Positions 24,465 to 34,367 of a DNA stretch of 64,000 nucleotides are shown piece by piece; the first letter of the stretch is position 1; each line of letters begins with the position of its first letter. Location: assembly GCA_963205185.1 (NCBI GenBank), contig CAUJHZ010000058.1:62001-126000 (forward strand), given 5' to 3'. This DNA comes from Planctomycetota bacterium. GTDB taxonomy: Bacteria; Planctomycetota; Phycisphaerae; Phycisphaerales; UBA5793. The notes under the pieces are model-generated. The model searched no databases, had not been told where the DNA came from, and saw only the letters and a list, made by a program, of their open reading frames with translations. The position numbers and the translations under genes are program-made.

Positions 24465-25256
24465 TCAGTTTCCTTTCGGTTCAGAAGAAGTGGGTGATTC
24501 GGCAGAGATGAGCGGGTTCTCGCCGCGCACAAACGCGGCGTAGATGCGGTAATCGAGTGGAATTTCGTCAGGGAGGTTGAGGCGGTTCTTGGCGACGTGC
24601 GCCGGCCGCTCGGTCGTGCGGATGATGCGCTCGCCCGTGCCGATGCCCTGCGTGCGCTTGCGGTCGAAGCCTTCACTCGTCGTCTTCGTGAGCACGCGGT
24701 AGGTCGCGAAGAAGACCTCGTCGCACCACTCCTGGATCAGCGCCGACGCCTGCTTCTGGAGGCGCGGCACGTAGCGGTCGTAGGAATCGGTTTCGGGATT
24801 GTTGAACTTCTCGATGGCCGCGTGTGCGATTAGAATCACCGACATTCCGCGATGCGCCCGCAAAGCATCGAGACCTGCAAGCACCTCGCGCCATTGAGTG
24901 AGGGCGAAGACGTAGCCCTTCGCGTAGCCGATGTCTTCGATCGACTCGACGCCGCGCTGGGCGCAGACCTCGGCGAAGATGAGCCGCTCGAGCCAGTCGA
25001 GCGAGTCGATGACGATGGTCAGATACTCATGCGGCTCGGAATAGAGGACGGCGAGCGAATTGACCACTGCTCTGTACTCTTTCGCGAGCGGAAACCGATC
25101 GACGCCGAGGTCGTTGACACCCTCTTCAGTCTGAATGAAGATCGGTTTCTCAGCCATAGCCGCGAAGGTGCTCTTGCCCACGCCGTGGACCCCGAACAGG
25201 CCCGTGCGTCGTGGCAGGACGGCCCGACCCTTCTGGATGCTCTGGATTGATGTCAT
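24465..25256 (-). CDS. Phage AAA ATPase (AAA_24/Sak4-like)
   Basis: 263 aa from the ATG giving MTSIQSIQKGRAVLPRRTGL; the upstream frame is Pro-rich noise. Walker A is GVHGVGKST, the Walker B strand is YLTIVIDSLDWLERLIFAEV, and MSVILIAHAAIEKFNNP follows, the H-x-x-x-x-x-F sensor region of phage AAA_24 proteins. Late segments ERPAHVAKNRLNLPDEIPL are also typical of the family. These RecA-like ATPases pair with DUF669/SSB proteins to promote strand annealing or exchange. Operon order with DUF669 is a standard phage arrangement. Confidence 0.88.
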   Translation of the reverse strand: MTSIQSIQKGRAVLPRRTGLFGVHGVGKSTFAAMAEKPIFIQTEEGVNDLGVDRFPLAKEYRAVVNSLAVLYSEPHEYLTIVIDSLDWLERLIFAEVCAQRGVESIEDIGYAKGYVFALTQWREVLAGLDALRAHRGMSVILIAHAAIEKFNNPETDSYDRYVPRLQKQASALIQEWCDEVFFATYRVLTKTTSEGFDRKRTQGIGTGERIIRTTERPAHVAKNRLNLPDEIPLDYRIYAAFVRGENPLISAESPTSSEPKGN

Positions 25257-25281
25257 GCGATGAAGACTCCTTCGAATGGGT

Positions 25282-25611
25282 TCAGGTGGCGGCGCCGGCG
25301 GTGGGGGCAGTGGGGGTGGTTGTGGCGCGCGGGTTGATGGGCTGCGACGTCCGCCGCACCTGGAACGAGTCCTCGCCGAATTCGCGGGTGATGAAGGCGG
25401 TGAAGACGCGGACGACCGCATCGCCGGCGCCGGTGCGGCCGTCGATCAGGATGACGCAGTGGGGAGCGTCGACGTGGTACGCGACTTCCATTCGCACGCG
25501 CGCTTCGCCAAAGAGACCCTCGGCGGCGACGATGGCCAGATGGAGCGTGGCCTCGACCTCGGTCAGGTCGACGCCGGCTCGGAATGAGAATCGAAACACG
25601 GTGTCGGACAT
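25282..25611 (-). CDS. Hypothetical phage protein
   Basis: 109 aa. FRFSFRAGVDLTEVEATLHL, AIVAAEGLFGEARVRMEVAY, DAPHCVILIDGRTGAGDAVV and RVFTAFITREFGEDSFQVRR look like a compact alpha/beta domain. The tail is Thr/Ala/Pro-rich. Between the sigma-factor gene and the AAA gene in the replication block, it is likely expressed early. No family recognised, but the order of secondary structures and the clean start make it a credible gene. Confidence 0.65.
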   Translation of the reverse strand: MSDTVFRFSFRAGVDLTEVEATLHLAIVAAEGLFGEARVRMEVAYHVDAPHCVILIDGRTGAGDAVVRVFTAFITREFGEDSFQVRRTSQPINPRATTTPTAPTAGAAT

Positions 25612-25671
25612 GGGCGTTGCCTCCTGTTGTGGTCCGCCAAACGGCAGGCTGACTGCGCGCGTGGGGGGGTA

Positions 25672-25687
25672 TGGGTTACCTATGCCG
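25672..25687 (+). repeat. Candidate recombination site, copy 1 (TGGGTTACCTATGCCG)
   Basis: A 16-base sequence present three times in the window in the same orientation (also 45273 and 47181, the last with one change). This copy lies in the gap downstream of the sigma-factor gene stop. With copy 2 it brackets 19.6 kb holding the regulators, the restriction island and the recombinase module. It could be an attachment-like site, a remnant of one, or a shared regulatory element. Confidence 0.5.
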
Positions 25688-25707
25688 TGTGCTGGCGCGT
25701 TGCGCGC

Positions 25708-26322
25708 TCATTGCCCGGAAAGTCGCGGATCTTCGAATTTGCCGCGGATGCGGAGCAGCTCGTTGCCGACCTGGCGGCGGGAGAACGGGAAACCGAGCCG
25801 CTCGCTCCATTCGCGGGCGGCGCTGGCCACGCCGTGCTGAGCGACATGCAGGAGGATCTCCCGCTCTTCAGCCGTGAGGCGACTGAGGCCTTCGCGGACC
25901 CATTCCTGTTGGAGGAGCAGTTCGAGAGGAGTGAGGCCGTGACAGAAGGTGTGGCGTCGGCCGTCGCACTCGCTCAGAATGGCGCTCAGCGAGATTTCAT
26001 CGCCGCCGCACTCGATCTTCGTGCGCTCTATCGAAACGGTGGGTCGGCCGTTCCACCGCTTCTGGCGGTGCCGGTGGCGCAGTTCCATGCCGATCCAGCT
26101 CTTCAGCGCGGTGTTGACGAACGCGTCGATGCTGCCCCGATCCGGGTCGTAGAGGTGGGATTTGCGCCACACGTAGATATGCATCTCCTGCTCGAATTCG
26201 TCGAGGTCCGACTTCGAGAAGTCGGAGCGCCGGCACAACTGGCGGGCCTTTGTTTTGATCAGTTCAGCGGTGGATGGGTGATTGACGACGTCAGTCGGAA
26301 GGGCCGGTCGTGGCGTTTCCAA
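25708..26322 (-). CDS. Sigma-70-like phage transcription factor
   Basis: 204 aa. SKSDLDEFEQEMHIYVWRKS, DPDRGSIDAFVNTALKSWIG and MELRHRHRQKRW have the shape of sigma region 2 (acidic helix, then aromatic/basic helix). TPLELLLQQEWVREGLSRLT, AEEREILLHVAQHGVASAAR and EWSERLGFPFSRRQVGNELL fit region 4 with its HTH. It sits at the head of the leftward replication block and could switch phage transcription by redirecting RNA polymerase. A related short piece occurs at 2101..2475 in the late block. Subfamily not determined. Confidence 0.72.
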   Translation of the reverse strand: METPRPALPTDVVNHPSTAELIKTKARQLCRRSDFSKSDLDEFEQEMHIYVWRKSHLYDPDRGSIDAFVNTALKSWIGMELRHRHRQKRWNGRPTVSIERTKIECGGDEISLSAILSECDGRRHTFCHGLTPLELLLQQEWVREGLSRLTAEEREILLHVAQHGVASAAREWSERLGFPFSRRQVGNELLRIRGKFEDPRLSGQ

Positions 26323-26500
26323 AGGGGGCTCCCGTTGGCCGGGAGGTGCTCAGGAGTGCCACAGAATCTGCGCCACGAGAACAAAGGAGGCGTTGCAGGA
26401 TTACCGCTTCTGCGGCACCCACAACACCTCCACTTGGTGGCCGGTTAGTTGTCAGGTACATTGACGAATTGACATGCGCAAGGAGCCGACCCTTGGTCGT

Positions 26501-26830
26501 TCAGGCGAGCGTCTCCTCGACGATCATCCGAAATGGAAGGCCGCGCTGAATCTCGATCGACGAGATCACGCCATCAGGAATCTCGTCCAGTCGCTCGAAA
26601 AACTCGATGACTTGGCGTTTCAGCAGGAAGTCCGGCTTCCGGGTTTCCGGCCGAGGACCGTTGTCAGATTGGAACTTGTACTCGTGAATGACACGCGGCA
26701 TTGGATCAAGCACCGGCTCGCCGCACCGGACGGTCAAGCCCGCAATGCGGCCGTAGTTGACCCGTTGGAAGACTTCAATCAGGGAGCGGCGGGCGGTCGA
26801 GAGTTGTCGCTTCGTGTACAAGCTGTCCAT
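26501..26830 (-). CDS. Hypothetical protein downstream of phased repeats
   Basis: 109 aa. MDSLYTKRQLSTARRSLIEV, FQRVNYGRIAGLTVRCGEPV, VIHEYKFQSDNGPRP, KPDFLLKRQVIEFFERLDEI, DGVISSIEIQRGLPFRMIVE form a mixed alpha/beta protein. I do not recognise a family. It is the first gene after the five 11-bp direct repeats (26917..27012), so it is probably under their control, and may encode the protein that binds them. The 178-nt gap 26323..26500 after it shows only short broken frames. Confidence 0.6.
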   Translation of the reverse strand: MDSLYTKRQLSTARRSLIEVFQRVNYGRIAGLTVRCGEPVLDPMPRVIHEYKFQSDNGPRPETRKPDFLLKRQVIEFFERLDEIPDGVISSIEIQRGLPFRMIVEETLA

Positions 26831-26916
26831 GCAAGGACATAAACAACACCCGTGCCAGGTGCCGAATGGTCGATTTCAGATCAGAAACGCCGTTTGTGGC
26901 TCCGACGAGAGCCCTG

Positions 26917-27012
26917 AGGAAAGTCGGCAGCGTGTGCAGGAAAGTCTGGCCTGCGTCACAGGAAAGTCGGACGGCGTCGTAGGAAAGTCTGGAGACCATC
27001 CAGGAAAGTCGG
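26917..27012. repeat. Five 11-bp direct repeats spaced 21-22 bp apart (iteron-like)
   Basis: AGGAAAGTC[GT]G occurs at 26917, 26938, 26960, 26981 and 27002. The spacings of 21, 22, 21 and 21 bp equal two helical turns, so all copies face the same side of the DNA. The spacers are unrelated in sequence, so the signal is selected. They lie upstream of the 109-aa gene start (26830) and downstream of the AAA+ gene (ends 27039). Binding sites for a multimeric regulator or replication initiator are likely. Confidence 0.85.
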
Positions 27013-27038
27013 CTGTTGGCCGGGAATGTGCAGTCCTA

Positions 27039-29987
27039 TCAGGCCAGCTGGGGTGTGGCGTCGATGCTCAGGCCGAGTTCCTTGTACATCTTCGATGCCT
27101 GGGGCTCCTTCACACCCATGATTTCAGCCGCCCGCTTCTGCAGCCCCTCTCCGGGCTCGAATCCTTCCTCCCTCGCGATCGTGTCGGCGAGTTGCCAGAG
27201 TTCGCGGCTGCACGCGTCGACTTTGAGCGCCTCAGCTTCTTCGATTGCGGAATCTGATAGGTTGCAGTGCTGTAGCAGCAGCCGACTCCCGCCCTCGCTC
27301 TCAGCACGTGCGATTCCGAGCGATAGCGTCTTCCGGAGTTCTCGGATGTTGCCGGGCCAGTCATGACGAAGAAAGGCGACGAGGCATCGTTCGTCTACGC
27401 GTTTCGCTGCCGCATAGTGCCGAGCCAACAGCAGAATGTCGCCGCGTCTTTCGCGGAGCGGCGGAATCCGTATCGTGATCGCCAGCCGGTCCGCGAGATC
27501 GCGCCGAAGCCTTCCCTCCGCCACCGCGGCGTCGATATCGGCATTTGTCGCGAAGATGCATCGCACATCGGGCGTGAACGAGTCGCCTCCGACGCGCTGG
27601 ACCTCGCGCCGGTCGAGTACCGAGAGGAAAATGACCTGCAGTTCTGCAGACATGGTCGCGAACTCGTCGACGAACAACGTCCCGCCATGCGCGTGCTGGA
27701 GATGGCCAAGTCGACCCTTCGGGTCGACGCCTGTGACTCCATGCCCCTTTCCAAACCCGATCCACTCGCCGCGCTGGATGTTGAGGTCGCCGCCGCTCCC
27801 GCCCGCATTGACTACGCGGAATACCCTCCCGGACCGATCGCTCGACCGGTGGATCAGTTCCGCGATGTGGGTCTTGCCGACGCCGGGCTCGCCGAGGATC
27901 AAAACGTGTGCGAGACCGTCGATCTTGTTCGCGTGATGAATCTGCTCGAACACCTCGAGGATGCCCGGGCTGGTCCCGATCACGCGGCGATCCGGATCAA
28001 TCCTTGTGCGGTACTCGCGCTGCGCCTCTCGACGCTTTCGGCTGATTGGTGTCGTCGGGCGCGGCTCGATGCGCTGCGAGGGCGTCCTCGCGCGCCGGGC
28101 ATCAATCGTGAGTATCACATTGCGCTCGGCTCCGTACTTCACGAATCGCAGGGCGACGCCATTGCGCCCAGCCGGACGCTCGGCGACAAGTTCCTCGCCC
28201 GGCGCGAGATCCTGGGCGTCCCCTTCTCCACCGTCGAAAAGGCTGCCCGCGGCGCTGGTCGAGAGGCTCGGGGCCGCCCCAAGTCCCCGGTTCCTGACGA
28301 CGACCCCCGACTCGCTCTGGCCGACCTGCAGGCTGGGCCACACCGGAAGGCCGAACTGTTCGAGCAGCGCGTCGTCCAGCTCTGCGAAGGTCGACACCGG
28401 CTCTCGAAGCACTCGATCGCTCTGTTGCGGTCGAAGCGGAATGCGCTTCGCGGCGATCAGCCGAAGTGACGCAGGCAGGCGGTGATGCATTGGCGGCAGC
28501 TCCGCGATTGCCGCGACGCACCACTGCAACTGTTCGAGCAGCGGTCGCAGGTCGCCCGTCGCCGCAATGAGGCGCGCGTGGAGGGCCGGAAGGAGCTTGG
28601 CGAGCACGGCGATGATGGCGTCGAGTGAGAGGTCGTCGAGCCGCATCCTCAGCTTGCGGACACGAATGCACTCTGCTGGGATTTCAACTTCCCACGCCTC
28701 AGCCGGCTGCTCCAACGCCCACGCGACGAGTTCCGCCTCCACCAAAGCACGGTACTCGGCGGGAATGCGCTGAAGCGCATCACAACACGCCGTCGATGCG
28801 ATCTCGCAGATTCGGGCCGATTTCGCATCGCTGCGGCACGCGCCCAGCAGTGCCGGGAGCCGTTGCGGCGCGCTGATTGCGATGTCACGGACGATGGATG
28901 CGGCTTCCCTTGCGATATCCTCTGCCTTCGCGAGCTCATCGAGTGCGCGAAGGTGGGGATTCCAGTGCTTCCAGTCATCGCTGAAGTCGGCGGTGTGGAG
29001 GAACTCCGTGCGAACTTCGGGCGCGGCCATCACCTCGCGATACGGAGCGAGATCGACCATATCAATGAACATCTCGTCCGCCAAGGCGAGGTCGTCGAGG
29101 GATCGCGGCACATGCGTGTAGTAATCCGCGTCGAGAATCGTCCGGACGGTCGTGTCGACAAGTTGGTAGAATGCCCGCGCCTGATCTTCTGCAGTAGTCG
29201 GTTCCTTTTTGTAATGGATTCTCGGGAAGCGGAGTCGGAGGGATCCGCTCAGGCCACGAAGAAAAAAGCGTATCAGAAGACTTCCGGAGATCGACGCTGC
29301 GGAGACTTCAACATCCGAATCGAACGACTCGATGGTCACCTTCGGATCAGTAAGAATCTCGCTCAACCGCTCGGCCGCGGGATCGAGATACTGTCGGCTC
29401 TGGAACGACGCGTGGTCGATGCTGCGGTACTGCACCCCAGAAGGACCGGCAAACCGCAATTTGTAGAGACGATCGCTGAATCGGCTGAAGCAAAGCGTGC
29501 GGAGTTTCTCGAGGTCGAACTGCTCCTTTGTAACGGAGTCCTTCGGGATTCCGAGATTGGTGGCGTTGAACTCGTAGAGGATCTCGTCGGTGATCCTGCG
29601 TCCACCACCCGTCGCGGTGAACTTCAGCATCCCGCGGTCGTCGCGGGAGTACTGAACATTCACCGTGTCGACGATGACGTTCTGCCACGAGTACCAGAGA
29701 GGCCTGCGCGCGTCGTAGTCATAGGTGCGCACCGACAGGTCGTTCTGCAGTCCAAGGACGACGGTGGCGGAGTCCGCGTTGCCAATCTGAAGCGTGGCGA
29801 AGACGCCGAATCGAATAGTGGGTGACAGCCACGCTTGACCGAGACCCCGCTCGATCCGTTCCCGATCGAAAGGCACAGTCGATCGGTACGACTGGACAGT
29901 GACCTCCCTCTGGTCGAGTACGCTCTCGTCGCGAGGTCCGACAGCAAGTGGCTGAATGTGTGCTGAAGGGTCGTAGGTGGAGGGCAT
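27039..29987 (-). CDS. Large AAA+ protein related to sigma-54 activators, degenerate GAFTGA loop
   Basis: 982 aa from the ATG with GAAAGGA upstream. About 690 residues of unrecognised sequence come first. The AAA+ domain has Walker A GEPGVGKT near 700, Walker B GGTLFVDEF near 772, ATNADIDAAV and the PPLRERRGDI arginine region. DWPGNIRELRKTL, the usual NtrC-class junction, follows. The sigma-54 contact loop GAFTGA is replaced by GHGVTG near 750, so classical sigma-54 activation is doubtful. The end, QKRAAEIMGVKEPQASKMYK, is a possible HTH. Its N-terminus does not look like REC, GAF or PAS. It could be a phage regulator or a nucleotide-driven defence sensor. Confidence 0.82.
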   Translation of the reverse strand: MPSTYDPSAHIQPLAVGPRDESVLDQREVTVQSYRSTVPFDRERIERGLGQAWLSPTIRFGVFATLQIGNADSATVVLGLQNDLSVRTYDYDARRPLWYSWQNVIVDTVNVQYSRDDRGMLKFTATGGGRRITDEILYEFNATNLGIPKDSVTKEQFDLEKLRTLCFSRFSDRLYKLRFAGPSGVQYRSIDHASFQSRQYLDPAAERLSEILTDPKVTIESFDSDVEVSAASISGSLLIRFFLRGLSGSLRLRFPRIHYKKEPTTAEDQARAFYQLVDTTVRTILDADYYTHVPRSLDDLALADEMFIDMVDLAPYREVMAAPEVRTEFLHTADFSDDWKHWNPHLRALDELAKAEDIAREAASIVRDIAISAPQRLPALLGACRSDAKSARICEIASTACCDALQRIPAEYRALVEAELVAWALEQPAEAWEVEIPAECIRVRKLRMRLDDLSLDAIIAVLAKLLPALHARLIAATGDLRPLLEQLQWCVAAIAELPPMHHRLPASLRLIAAKRIPLRPQQSDRVLREPVSTFAELDDALLEQFGLPVWPSLQVGQSESGVVVRNRGLGAAPSLSTSAAGSLFDGGEGDAQDLAPGEELVAERPAGRNGVALRFVKYGAERNVILTIDARRARTPSQRIEPRPTTPISRKRREAQREYRTRIDPDRRVIGTSPGILEVFEQIHHANKIDGLAHVLILGEPGVGKTHIAELIHRSSDRSGRVFRVVNAGGSGGDLNIQRGEWIGFGKGHGVTGVDPKGRLGHLQHAHGGTLFVDEFATMSAELQVIFLSVLDRREVQRVGGDSFTPDVRCIFATNADIDAAVAEGRLRRDLADRLAITIRIPPLRERRGDILLLARHYAAAKRVDERCLVAFLRHDWPGNIRELRKTLSLGIARAESEGGSRLLLQHCNLSDSAIEEAEALKVDACSRELWQLADTIAREEGFEPGEGLQKRAAEIMGVKEPQASKMYKELGLSIDATPQLA

Positions 29988-30088
29988 CGACCGGTCCTTT
30001 CTGAGCGATCCTCCTCCCTCTCCCGGCGCCTGGCGGGGCACTCAGCAGCCCGCTCGCAGCAACGGATAATAACCGCTATCATGCGGGC

Positions 30089-30295
30089 ATGACGCCCAAA
30101 CGGGGTGCCGCCAGATCGAGGGTTGCCGAATCGCCGGAGGTGATGACCATCGACGACCTCGCGCGGTATCTCCAGCTCTCGAAGTCGTCGCTCTACAAGC
30201 TCGCCCAGGACGGGCGAGTTCCTGGACAGAAGGTGGGTCGCCATTGGCGGTTTCATCGTGAGGCAATTGACTCATGGCTGAAGCGCGGACGGTGA
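30089..30295 (+). CDS. Excisionase-type helix-turn-helix protein (HTH_17)
   Basis: 68 aa. VMTIDDLARYLQLSKSSLYK and LAQDGRVPGQKVGRHWRFHR are the two halves of the MerR/excisionase-like DNA-binding domain, ending EAIDSWLKRGR. Divergent from the AAA+ gene with ~100 nt between them, and 48 nt upstream of the Mrr gene. As a recombination directionality factor it could serve the serine recombinase at 42.9 kb. As a repressor it could control the restriction island. The sequence cannot decide between these. Confidence 0.85.
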   Translation: MTPKRGAARSRVAESPEVMTIDDLARYLQLSKSSLYKLAQDGRVPGQKVGRHWRFHREAIDSWLKRGR

Positions 30296-30343
30296 CTCGA
30301 CGCCTATGAAAGCATGGTTCCGACCGCGGCATTGGAGGATTCG

Positions 30344-31405
30344 ATGGCACTCTGGCTGAACCGATCGGGTCGGCACTGCGAGCACGAGGGCAAGTTCCTC
30401 GATGACAACCGAGTGTACCTCACCTGGGGCGGGCTCAATCGGGATCTCGGCCCATTGCGCAGTCGAGAGGAACTCCTCACGGTTCTCGAGGATGTCTATC
30501 CGAAGTTCACGCGGGGACACCGAGTGCAGAACTCGGGCCAAATCTGGGCATTCGCCCGCAAGATGGCCCCCGGCGACTGGGTGGCCGTGCCGAGCAAGCG
30601 CAAGACCATCCACATCGGCGAGATCACCGGAGACTACACCTTCCACCCGAAAGCGGAGAACCCGTACTACCACTCTCGCGCCGTGAAGTGGCTCGCCACC
30701 GACATCCCGCGCACGAACTTCGACCAAGACATCCTCAACTCCCTCGGCGCCTTCACGACCGTCTGTCAGATCAAGCGCAATGACGCCGAGGCCCGTGTGC
30801 GAGCGATGAAGGCCAACGATTGGAAGTCGACCGGCGCCAAGCCGCGGGCGATCGCTCCCACCAATGGCGAGGACGAGGAGACCGTCGAGCCGGCGGAGAC
30901 GGACCTCGACCTTGAGCAGATCGCGCGCGACCAGATCGCCCGCCACATTTACGCCAAGTTCGCCGGCCACGGCCTTGAGAGCCTCGTACAGGCCATCCTC
31001 GACGCTCAGGGCTTCACGACGTTTCGCAGCGACAAGGGCACCGACGGCGGCGTTGATCTCCTCGCCGCGCCCGACACGCTCGGATTCGGCTCCCCAAAGA
31101 TCTGTGTCCAAGTCAAGAGCCAGGCGACGCCGCTTGAGCGTGCAGTGCTCGATCAACTTCTGGGCACCATGCAACAGGTCGGCGCCGAACAGGGGCTGCT
31201 CGTCTGCTGGGGTGGCTTCAAGCCAACAATCATGCGGGAGGTCCGCCGCCTGTTCTTCAGGGTCCGCCTCTGGGACCAAAGCGATCTGATCGGCCAGTTC
31301 CTTGCCGTCTACGACAAACTTGACGAGGATCTCCGCGCTGAAGTCCCGCTCAAGCGGATTTGGGCTGTGGCGTCTCAGGAACAGCAAGAAGACGACGAGG
31401 AGTAG
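30344..31405 (+). CDS. mrr: Mrr-type restriction endonuclease with EVE-like N-terminal domain
   Basis: 353 aa from the ATG with GGAGG six bases upstream; ten more codons are open. Residues ~20-150 (FLDDNRVYLTWGGLNRDL, QIWAFARKMAPGDWVAVPSK, KTIHIGEITGDYTFHP) resemble the EVE-type reader domain that precedes some Mrr enzymes. A charged linker leads to the nuclease: HGLESLVQAILDAQGF, SDKGTDGGVDLLAAPD, KICVQVKSQ (D...Q-x-K catalytic set), LLVCWGGF. Mrr enzymes cut modified DNA. Its position upstream of hsdM suggests a combined barrier against both modified and unmodified DNA. Linked three bases before the hsdM start. Confidence 0.87.
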   Translation: MALWLNRSGRHCEHEGKFLDDNRVYLTWGGLNRDLGPLRSREELLTVLEDVYPKFTRGHRVQNSGQIWAFARKMAPGDWVAVPSKRKTIHIGEITGDYTFHPKAENPYYHSRAVKWLATDIPRTNFDQDILNSLGAFTTVCQIKRNDAEARVRAMKANDWKSTGAKPRAIAPTNGEDEETVEPAETDLDLEQIARDQIARHIYAKFAGHGLESLVQAILDAQGFTTFRSDKGTDGGVDLLAAPDTLGFGSPKICVQVKSQATPLERAVLDQLLGTMQQVGAEQGLLVCWGGFKPTIMREVRRLFFRVRLWDQSDLIGQFLAVYDKLDEDLRAEVPLKRIWAVASQEQQEDDEE

Positions 31406-31408
31406 CCT

Positions 31409-33047
<1,639 letters not shown>

Positions 33048-33058
<11 letters not shown>

Positions 33059-34367
33059 CGCCGTTCCCGAGGTTGAGCTTGGTCCGCTCTGTACGAAGAT
33101 CGGCAGTGGCGCAACGCCTCGAGGTGGGGAGAAGGTGTATCTCCCACACGGTGTTGCTGCGCTTATTCGCAGCCAGAATGTCTACAACGACGGCTTCACG
33201 ACTAACGGCTTGGTGTATCTGTCGGAGGAGCACGCATCCCAGCTCTGCAATGTCGAAGTTGAAGCTGGCGATGTGCTTCTCAATATCACAGGCGACTCTG
33301 TCGCGCGTTGCTGTCAGCCAGACCCTCGGGTGCTCCCCGCTCGAGTGAATCAGCACGTCGCGATCATCCGACCGCGACGTGACCAGCTTGATCCTGCATT
33401 CCTACGATACTTCCTCGTATCTCCTCGAATGCAGGCGCAGATGCTGGCGTGGGCGCACGCAGGGGCGACAAGGAATGCACTCACGAAGGGGATGATCGAA
33501 TCCTTCAAGGTTCCAAAGCCGGATATTTGCACACAGCGTCGCATCGCTGCGATCCTCGGTTCACTGGACGACAAGATCGAGTTGAACCGGCGGATGAACC
33601 GGACATTGGAACGGATGGCGCAGGCGCTGTTCAAGTCGTGGTTCATCGACTTCGACCCCGTCCGCGCCAAGGCCGAGGGCGATCCCACCGCCGGCGACCT
33701 ACCCACCCAGCTCGCCGCCCTCTTTCCCGACCGCCTCATCGACTCCGAACTCGGCCCGATTCCGGAGGGATGGAAACCTGGCAGGCTGGCAGATATCGCA
33801 GATAGCCCGCGCCGCGGAGTGAAGCCGGCGGACATTCCCCCCGCCACGCCGTACATTGGCCTCGAACACATGCCGCGGCGCAGCATCGCTCTCGACTCGT
33901 GGGGGCGAGCGGATGAGGTTGCCAGTGGTAAGTCTCTGTTTCGCAAGGGCGAGATACTCTTTGGCAAGCTCCGCCCGTACTTTCACAAGGTGGGCATTGC
34001 GCCCGTCGATGGAGTGTGCTCGACCGATATCGTGGTCATCGCACCCGAGGATGACCGCTGGCGTGGATTCGCGCTCTCGCTCGTATCGAGCAAGGCGTTC
34101 GTGGACTACACGGACTCGCACTCGGCAGGCACAAAGATGCCCCGCACGAACTGGACGGACATGGGGAACTACCCGGTCACGATACCTCCCGATGACGTTG
34201 CCGAGGCATTCCAGATTCGTGTGGCGTCGCTCCACGAGCGAATTAGAGTGGGAGTGCATCAGATTCGCGTCCTTACGGGCCTGCGCGATACGCTCTTGCC
34301 GAAACTTCTGAGCGGCGATGTTGAGGTACCGGAGGCTAAAGCAGCGGTTGAGGAGGTGGCGGAATGA
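33048..34367 (+). CDS. hsdS: Type I restriction-modification specificity subunit S
   Basis: 439 aa from the ATG inside the end of hsdM. It has two target-recognition domains, each starting with a conserved strand ([19 protein letters not shown] and [20 protein letters not shown]). Each ends with a long helix containing [18 protein letters not shown] or [18 protein letters not shown]. The first conserved helix is followed by [20 protein letters not shown], a typical HsdS phrase. The subunit reads the split DNA target; its sequence cannot be predicted here. The stop overlaps the next gene start (ATGA). Confidence 0.93.

Noticed and set aside
26330-26480. Short minus-strand frames in the gap beside the sigma-factor gene
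   Set aside because: Frames are under 60 codons, lack ribosome sites and are interrupted in neighbouring phases, so I do not call a gene.
26917-27012. CRISPR array
   Set aside because: Repeats are only 11 bp with ~10-bp spacers, far too short, and no cas genes are present.
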